Assembly (NCBI GenBank): GCA_021521415.1 | Contig: JAIQDT010000191.1 | Span: 682,001-746,000, forward strand | Reading direction: 5' to 3' | From: Bidens hawaiensis | Taxonomy: Eukaryota > Streptophyta > Magnoliopsida > Asterales > Asteraceae | DNA: 64,000 bases | Part shown: positions 57,166-64,000 of the stretch, in pieces | Layout of the letters: the number at the start of each line of letters is the position of its first letter | How positions within the stretch are numbered: position 1 is the first letter of the stretch | Translations under genes and position numbers: made by a program | The notes under the pieces: model-generated | Database searches by the model: none | What the model saw: the letters and a program-made list of their open reading frames with translations, nothing else | What the model was told of the DNA's origin: nothing

Positions 57166-58245
57166 TTATCATAATTACATTTAATTATGTTTATTTTGTG
57201 TCACCATTTTATAACCATAGTCCTCAAAGTTTTATGCTATTTTTATAATTTTATAAAATTTAAAACTTTAAAGTGTAACTCAAAGGTAAATTTTGTAAAT
57301 CAATGGTCAAACATTTCATAATGTGTAACATTAGTACGATTGAAACTTATTATTTTTAAAAGGATTTTCAGTTTTAAATTTTAAACTTTTAAACTTAACT
57401 GGTTAAATATTCCATAATGTCTAAATGTACCATGATTAAAAATTCATTATTACTAAAAAGATATCCAATTTTACAATTTAAAATTTACAATAACTTAAAT
57501 GTTTTTACAATCTGGTCAAACAATCCATAAAAGGTATTCAAATTTCGTCAACATTTCAACCAAAACAATCAAACTTTGGTCACCATTTAATTAAATGCAT
57601 ACAAGTATGTTTTGTGATGTTTAATTTCTCTTACCTATTGTTATGAATTTAATGATTTATATCGTCACTAAATCTAAATCTTACTGTAATTGCATTTTGA
57701 CATGCCTTGGAATATTGTAAGGTTAATTTATCCAACGATGTATATTGAAATAAAGTTTGTATTGTCTTCATTAGTGCTATTTTCTATGACAATTCGATTT
57801 TGGAACATAACAATTTTTTTCTATTGTTTTCATTGGTGCTATTTTTATCATTCAAAAGTATATATATATATATGTGTGTGTGTGTTTCTATCATAAGTAC
57901 ATTTAGTTATGTTTATTTTGTGTCACCATATTATAATCATAGTTCTCAAAGTTTTATGCTATTTTAATAATTTTATAAACTTTAAAATTTTAAATTGTAA
58001 CTCAAAGGTAAATTTTGTAAATCAATGGTCAAACATTTCATAATGTGTAACATTTCTACGATTGAAACTTATTATTTTTAAAAGGATTTTCAGTTTTAAA
58101 TTTAACTGGTCAAACATTCCATAATGTCTAAATATACCATGATTAAAAATTCATTATCACTAAAAAGATATCCAATTTTAAATTTTAAAATTTACAATAA
58201 CTTAAATATTTTTACAATCTGGTCAAACAATCATAATAAACCTAT
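56801..58245. repeat. 736-bp tandem duplication
   Basis: TTCAAATTTCGTCAACATTT starts at 56801 and again at 57537, and the two copies stay collinear through ACAATCTGGTCAAACAATC (about 57510 and 58217). They differ by scattered substitutions and in the length of an internal (TA)n(TG)n microsatellite (about 57130-57166 against 57861-57886). Confidence 0.88.
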
Positions 58246-58354
58246 TAATGTAATTATGATATTAATTATTCTAATTATTATTAGAATTCAAAAATATACT
58301 AAATCATTTCATTTACATTATATAAATCTTAAGGTTGAAAACCCTAACCATTAT

Positions 58355-58362
58355 AATCTCTT

Positions 58363-58439
<77 letters not shown>

Positions 58440-58440
58440 G
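58355..58440. repeat. (CT)n(TA)n microsatellite
   Basis: CTCTCTCTCTCTCT followed by a long TA run with one interruption. It lies within a non-coding stretch. Confidence 0.85.
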
Positions 58441-58579
58441 TTTCGGATCACTATCTCTATCATCGTCAATTCCGGTAAGGGAGATTAATTATTTCCCGGT
58501 AAGGTTTAATTTGATACTCTAATAGTCGATTCTCATATTATTCATTATTTCATTAACAATTCTTTTTCTTTTCCCTTTT

Positions 58580-58692
58580 TGTTTGTATTGATTTTAATTA
58601 TTATATAATTTTCTTATAATCTCTTTAGGTTCCATATCAAAATAAACAATTCAATGGAGATGTTGAACTATTACGGTTTTCCGGTAAGGTAT
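58580..58692 (+). pseudogene. Partial duplicate of the third RPA-like exon
   Basis: ATTATATAATTTTCTTATAATCTCTTTAG followed by GTTCCATATCAAAATAAACA and CAATGGAGATGTTGAACTAT matches 55225-55322 (ATATCAAAATCGGACATTCAATGGAGATCTTCACTAT). Only this exon border region is shared, about 3.3 kb downstream of the first. Confidence 0.55.
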
Positions 58693-60184
58693 TATGAAAA
58701 ATACTATAATACCAGATGGGTTATTAGCATCTTGAGTTGAAGTCATAACAAGTTCAAGTCAATATTAGAGCATATACAAGTTATGGCTTTATGAATCGTT
58801 AAACAAGTCATATAAGCCAATTGATGTTTCTAAGTGTTTAGTTATTAGCTATTAAAAAAACCAATTTGTTCCTTTTTATATTAATCTTTGACAACAACGA
58901 AATGCTACAAATTAAAGTATAAACCTTGTATAAAAGGAAGTATTTAGGGAGTTGTAAATATTAAATTTATGATACTTTTGTTAAATAAATAGTTAGATTG
59001 TATAGACTTTTGTTCGTGTTTATTTTAAATTACACTTAAATAAGTTCTTCCTACATCTTGTCAAAGTGAAAGGTACTTAAACTATCAAAAAAGAACGAGG
59101 CTCACAGTTGGATGTCAATCCTTACATGTTGAAGAGATAAAATAATTTACGAATTAATTATTGGAAATATGTAAAGGGAATGTTGGGGGTGGTGGTCCAA
59201 ATGACGACAAATGAATGTACAAATTACCGATGATATTCTAATTAACAATTCATTATATCCAGTATATGATTAATTAGACTTTGTGTATCCTTCGTTTAGA
59301 CAAGTTCAATGAACTTACTTTCAAGAACGAGCGATATTGTCGGTTAAAATTATATGTGTTTATTAGATGAATAATATAATATTCAAATATATAATTAAAT
59401 TTCTTTACGTGACGAATATTCTACACGGGTTAGTAACCTAGTTGATGTAATATGTGAAGTGTGAATGAATACCTCGTGATGATGAAGATGGTATTTATAG
59501 CCCGTGGTTAGAGGGAATATTATTGGTACAGTTGTCCCCTTCTAGAAGATGTTCTTTGTAACAAACTGGACACGTGTCCGCATATGATGGACGAGACAAC
59601 TGGCCATATGCACGGTTATAACAACTTCGCCAGCTGTCATTTTTTAATTGGTTATTACATCACGTGTTTTCCAAGAACGGATCTTCGCGTAAATCTTCTA
59701 GAAGAAAGTTGGTTATGACTAATTTGCTGATGTCACTCTCTAGTCATCTTTGGACATGAGGGGAACACCCTGCGGATGACTTCTGATGGAGTCCTAATCG
59801 ACCTGCGGACAACCTCTCGAGTTTTCCTTTAATTTTCCTCTGGCTTAAGTTATGCGGGTGGTGGAAATGTTCTGCGGGTGATATAGTTCTAGATGACCCG
59901 CGGCTATCCTTATATGGGTATTTGGATATTTTCACTACCCTACCTTTATATTGGGCATAAAGTTATACTAATCCAAACACAAGTTTGCTTATTAAATGTT
60001 ATCCTAGCTAAACCCCGCAACAACCAAGTTTCCCGATAATTATGCTAGTCACTTAAATTTTTTTCTTAAAGTTTTTTTCCCGTCTGAAGTCACTCAAATA
60101 TAATCAATATTCTACCTAACTTTTTTATAATTATTTAAAGTTTCTTTAAAAAACCTTATATATATAAACGAAACATTCCTATAT
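58693..60184. other. Spacer; possible LTR-like fragment at about 59400-59960
   Basis: On the minus strand CTATAAATACCATC (about 59488-59501) looks like a retroelement promoter. The region to its right has GC-richer phrases such as TGCGGGTG and GACCTGCGGAC, like those in the LTR at 27-28 kb. No ends can be fixed. No gene seen. Confidence 0.35.
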
Positions 60185-61182
60185 TCTCTCAAACTACCAG
60201 ATTATTTTATTTGTAAATAGAGGTTTCTCATGCATTTGACCCGAATTCACGGATATGGGTCTTACCAAACCCAGATATCCCTTAAACGGGTTACAACATC
60301 TCATTAAATTAAAAATTAATTTCATAAATACTTGATATGAAAATCCTAAAAATAGGGATACACGATTTTTTTTTTAAATATATTACTTATAATTAAGAAA
60401 CAATTTTATAGTAAAAAAATTAAGCATGTCATGGGTGGAGGTGCACAAAAAACCCGAACCCAAAACCGGGCCCGATAAAAATACCCGGAACCGGTTTTGT
60501 TATACCCGGGTTTTTAATACTCGAACCCGTACCCGACCCTACTCGTATGTTACGGATAGGGTATCCATTTCGATACCAAAACCCGTACCCGGAACCGAAA
60601 CTGATTTGTACCCGGTAATACCCGAAAACCCAAATTGGTTCCATACCCAAACCAGGTTTTATAAATACCCGGAACCGGGTTTTTCAAATACCCGATTTTT
60701 CAAAAAATCCAATATATATTCGAAAAATACCCTAAAAATGCCAGAAAAAACCCGAAAATAGGGGTTTTTTTAATACCCGAAATAGGGTATTCAGATACCC
60801 GATTATAGAATACCCGGTTCTATACCCGACTCGAACCCAATACATAGGTAATGGTTTTTAAAGACAGTACCCAGACCCGAACCAGACCCGGTATTGCCAA
60901 TACTCGGTTTTCCAATTCCCGGTCATACCCGAACCCGGTTCCATACCCGAACCCGGGTATTTGAAAAATCCGATTTGTGCACCTCTAGTCACGGGTGTCG
61001 CCAAACCCAAATAGCAAACCGAGTTATAACATCTTATTTATTTGTAAAACTATTTTATCATAAAAAATCCTAAGTATATTATTTACTTTCTTATAATAAA
61101 TAAAATTAAATTCCAAAAGTATACATAAATATTAGAAACGGATAATGTAAAACAACCCGGTAATATGGGGGATAAAAACTGG
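60185..61182 (+). mobile_element. Helitron-like element, second copy (inverted relative to 12.2 kb)
   Basis: The 3' end reads CCCGGTAATATGGGGGATAAAAACTGG followed by T, a weak hairpin then CTGG (fits CTRR), matching the minus-strand end at 12170. The inner part starts near TCTCTCAAACTACC and contains AGAGGTTTCTCATGCATTTG and TATAACATCTTATTTATTTG, both shared with the 12-kb copy. A 550-bp minisatellite element is inserted inside. Confidence 0.5.
60438..60987. mobile_element. ACCCGAACC minisatellite element with inverted ends and 10-bp target duplication
   Basis: The block starts GAGGTGCACAAAAAACCCG and ends CGATTTGTGCACCTCTA, giving a short inverted repeat (GAGGTGCACAAA). GTCATGGGTG (60428-60437) and GTCACGGGTG (60988-60997) flank it, nine of ten bases the same. 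The interior is a degenerate array of ACCCGAACCCG and CCGGAACC units. The flanks are continuous with the Helitron copy at 12 kb, which lacks the block. Long open frames across it on both strands come from the repeat. Confidence 0.6.
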
Positions 61183-62880
61183 TTTAAGTAAATAAATTAC
61201 AAGGTATATTATCTTGGTTAAGTGATTCTTTTCTTCTTAAGTTGCATCTGAAAGCAATAGTGAAAATAGAAAATTCACCAAACAATAACCAAGGTTAACA
61301 TCTGTTAGGACTTAACATTTAAGTCAAACTTATAAAAAAATAAGATCACTAAATAGTAAACATGATTCGTATTTCATATATCTTTCATTTAGTTCATTTA
61401 ATTTAAAAAATTAATCCGTTTATACTTTGTAGAATAACTATAAATTTTGCATGACTTTAGTGAAACACATTGAGAACCTTAATTAGTATCGTATAAAGTT
61501 GCCCCTCAAAAATCACCTTAGTTATTTTGTATAATAGGATAGGATCAAAGAATCGAATCAAATGTTTTATCATTTATAAATGAAACCGGATACATAGTTG
61601 GTTTTCGCCTATGTAAAATATTCAAATAGTTGGGTGACCTTAAGGCTGCACGAGTGGTGTTTCAAGCAATTTTTGATCGGTACCGAAACGTTGGGGAGGT
61701 GTTCGCGCCTCTCCCACTGCCATTCTTCCCGATTTGCTCCCGCTTTCTTCCGTTTCCTTCTTTGTTTGTTTCCCACAACTCGCCACCTGAACAGTGAACA
61801 CCCTGCACCACCACACCTTCCACCTCAGCAAACCATTTTTTACCATCTTTTTTACCACTCCCGCCACCTTAATAAATAAAACTTGAATAATTAGTCGACC
61901 TCTAATACATTATTCTTGGATTTAACTAACGGGTGTCTCTGTTACGCAAAGCATTCGTCCGTCTTCCAACCTTATCATGGAGTCAAAAATATGTTTGTGA
62001 GGAGTCATACATTTAACGTGAGCCCATTGCAACTACAACAGACCAATCTTAAAATGGTCCATTATACAAAATGTATATATTTTAGAAGCAAAATCTTTAC
62101 TGAGAATAACACATGAATGAACGTTTAGGTCTGTTTAAACTTATGTGTGAACCTTAAGCTTCTTGAGGATGTTTGTTTGGATGAGGAGCTTGTGGTTCTT
62201 GACTTGTGATGCACGGCTGGAATGCTGGTGGAGACATGTCATCTGATATGCGGATTCTGAATGTTTTATTCTTGTCTTCATTTTCAGGAACATGTAGGAG
62301 GGCTTCCATGATTAATATTTCCCAATCATGTGGCCGGAAAAACGGTAGCCAACTGTCTACACATCATCATTATCATCATGTTAAGTTACAAGATATTAAT
62401 TCCATGCCTGATTCCTGAACTTATATATTATGTGTCATAAGTTATCAGGATTCTAGAAATGTATGCTATATTCTCCAAGTTTGGATGCAAAATTAGGTTG
62501 GACTGTGTTTTGCTAGTAATAATGTCACCATCTACGCATTATTTACGGTTGAAGATTGCCGGAAGTTAATTCAATTGCTGCAAATCGTTAACGGTACACG
62601 CTGTCACCACGCTTTCTCTTTCATAATCATAGGATAGTTTTAATTTAATTTAATTTAATTTAATACAATTTAATTAGCTGATTCATTGTAGGTCCGTTGT
62701 CGATGCATGTGATTTGTTTATTTTTTATTGATATTATATTATTTGTTGAATTCTTAGCCATTTATTGGTTTATTGGATCGGATTGATTGATTCTGCAATA
62801 GAGTTAGGGTTTCATATACACAAGTTAAATTGAATTGATTGAGGTCTGTAAGTGATAAACCAGATCTGTAACTTGTAGCA
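61183..62880. other. No recognised gene
   Basis: 61600-61870 is less AT-rich (CTCCCACTGCC, CGCCACC phrases) with open frames on both strands but no family resemblance. 62640-62665 holds a short (TTTAA)n run. The 62206-62418 frame is unassigned. Confidence 0.4.
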
Positions 62881-63099
62881 TTATTATTATTATTATTATT
62901 GTGGGTATTATTATTATTATTATTATTATCATTGTTGGTATTATTATTATTATTATTATTATTTTTGTGTGCGCAATTATTATTATTTTTGCTGCCGTTG
63001 GGGGTCCCAAAGCAAAAGAGTGAGCTTCTTGTAACCTGGCTGCTGTTGAGCTGTATCTGCCTTCATAATCTTCACGGTATACTCGTTCCTTTCTCACTG

Positions 63100-63133
<34 letters not shown>

Positions 63134-63245
63134 CATTAGAACATACGTGATCCGGATCTTTGGAGTTTATTTTCATTTTAAGATCTCTTGACTATTATTG
63201 TTATTGCTACACACTATTATTGTTATTATTATTAGTTTTTGTTAC

Positions 63246-63276
<31 letters not shown>
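62881..63276. repeat. (ATT)n microsatellite blocks
   Basis: Four blocks of TTA/ATT repeats at about 62881-62928, 62940-62963, 63101-63136 and 63208-63276, separated by unique sequence. Hydrophobic or poly-Asn frames across them are artefacts. Confidence 0.9.
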
Positions 63277-63347
63277 GATTTGGTGTTCTATTGCTTGTGT
63301 TTGTGTGATTAGTTGCAACCATAGAGCGTAGGAACCATGACTATTAC

Positions 63348-64000
63348 TTGAGACCATGTCCTGAAACGAGGGGTGTAGGAAAGAGTAAAGATAGGGAGCG
63401 TATATTGCGTTTGGCTTCTTGGAATGTAGGAACATTAAATGGTAAGTTGCTAGAATTGGTAGATGTGCTTAAAAGACGTAGGGTTCAGATAGCATGCCTC
63501 CAGGAGACTAAGTGGAAAGGACATAGAGGGGCTAAGTGTAATGGGTATAAGTTGTGGTACTCGGGGTCTGCTGGAGCTAGAAATGGAGTCGGGTTTCTAG
63601 TGGCTAAGGAAATGCACACTAGTGTGGTGGAGGTGATAAGACATAATGACAGGATTATGGTGTTGAAATTAGTATTAGGAGAGGAAGTAGTGGCAGTAGT
63701 CTCCGCCTACGCGCCTCATGTAGGCCTAGGGGATCAGGAAAAGAGAGAATTTTGGGATTGCCTAGACGCAGTGGTAGGGGGGCATACCTAGGGGGGAGAG
63801 GATTTGCATAGGAGGTGATTTTAATGGACACATTGGTAAGGCTAACGATGGTTTTCAAGCCGTACATGGGGGTTTCGGTTTTGGTGATAGGAATGAGACC
63901 GTAATAGATCTTCTAGAGTTTGCGGTGGCACATGACCTAGGTATTATAAATTCTTATTTTAGAAAACAAGATTCTCATTTAATCACTTTTAGCAGTGGCG
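63348..64000 (+). pseudogene. LINE endonuclease domain (partial, frameshifted)
   Basis: ILRLASWNVGTLNGKLLELV is the start of an apurinic-type endonuclease of non-LTR retrotransposons, with the metal- and DNA-contact residues in WNVGTL, LQETKWKG and SAYAPHVG. A run of six G at 63777-63782 throws the frame to a stop at 63790. One frame over, the domain continues (ICIGGDFNGHIG, then DSHLITFSSG) to the end of the window. No in-frame ATG precedes the domain after the nearest upstream stop, so the start is missing or made otherwise. The similarity to plant proteins mislabelled craniofacial development protein 2-like suggests an RTE-type LINE (recall, not searched). RT lies beyond the window. Confidence 0.8.

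Noticed and set aside
60426..60761. Pro/Thr/Arg-rich open frames on both strands
   Set aside because: They follow from the ACCCGAACC minisatellite, which lacks stops in several frames.
62825..63435. Hydrophobic or poly-Asn open frames on both strands
   Set aside because: They are translations of (ATT)n microsatellites.

Overview
The window is gene-poor, AT-rich nuclear DNA from a flowering plant. The transposon families and the one host-gene relic (a plant C2-domain/phosphoribosyltransferase-C-terminal protein) point to a eudicot. The style of the repeats suggests Asteraceae, but that is inference from family resemblance only. No intact host gene is recognisable. Nearly everything that can be identified is mobile or viral DNA in different states of decay.

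Layout. 1-6923: a decayed minus-strand Ty3/Gypsy chromovirus (Tekay-like) with a 2.5-kb LTR; the other LTR is cut by the window start. 8.3-11.6 kb: two copies of a PIF/Harbinger-type ORF1 (SANT-like/NAM-associated protein); the second lies inside a complete 1.8-kb element with TIRs and a TTA target duplication. 12.2-12.7 kb: a Helitron-like copy; an inverted relative lies at 60.2-61.2 kb. 13.2-19.6 kb: a minus-strand Ty3/Gypsy element of the non-chromovirus (Tat/Ogre-like) type, opened by two solo LTRs. 20.9-22.9 kb: a CCGGTT minisatellite, a GC-rich repeat and a tRNA-derived SINE with an 8-bp target duplication. 23.9-25.8 kb: an MCTP (QUIRKY-like) pseudogene with two internal losses and a CGA-to-TGA-type stop.

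27,145-36,054 is the centrepiece: a structurally complete and very young LTR retrotransposon. Its LTRs differ by two substitutions and two G residues over about 920 bp, and the target duplication ATTGA is perfect. It has a PBS, a PPT and an intact 484-residue Gag, but no protease, RT, RNase H or integrase. Half of its interior is a five-exon gene of about 886 codons on the opposite strand, with its own TATA box, and minisatellite blocks lie on both sides of that gene. It must be mobilised in trans, and its genomic RNA is antisense to the carried gene.

36-48 kb: AT-rich DNA with three copies of a fold-back MITE that sits against (TA)n tracts, and at 40.4-45.4 kb a broken endogenous pararetrovirus (Caulimoviridae): coat zinc knuckle, protease, RT, RNase H, a downstream extra ORF and an intergenic promoter, with no movement-protein region seen. 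48-53 kb: a diverged LTR of the first element's family, then a Ty1/Copia relic. 54.9-58.7 kb: a fragment resembling the RPA1 OB-fold, a partial duplicate of it, and a 736-bp tandem duplication. 60-61 kb: the second Helitron-like copy, split by a minisatellite element with a near-perfect 10-bp target duplication. 63.3-64.0 kb: the start of a LINE endonuclease ORF, cut by the window end.

All coordinates and reading frames were worked out by eye; family assignments rest on motifs, termini and target-site duplications, without database search.
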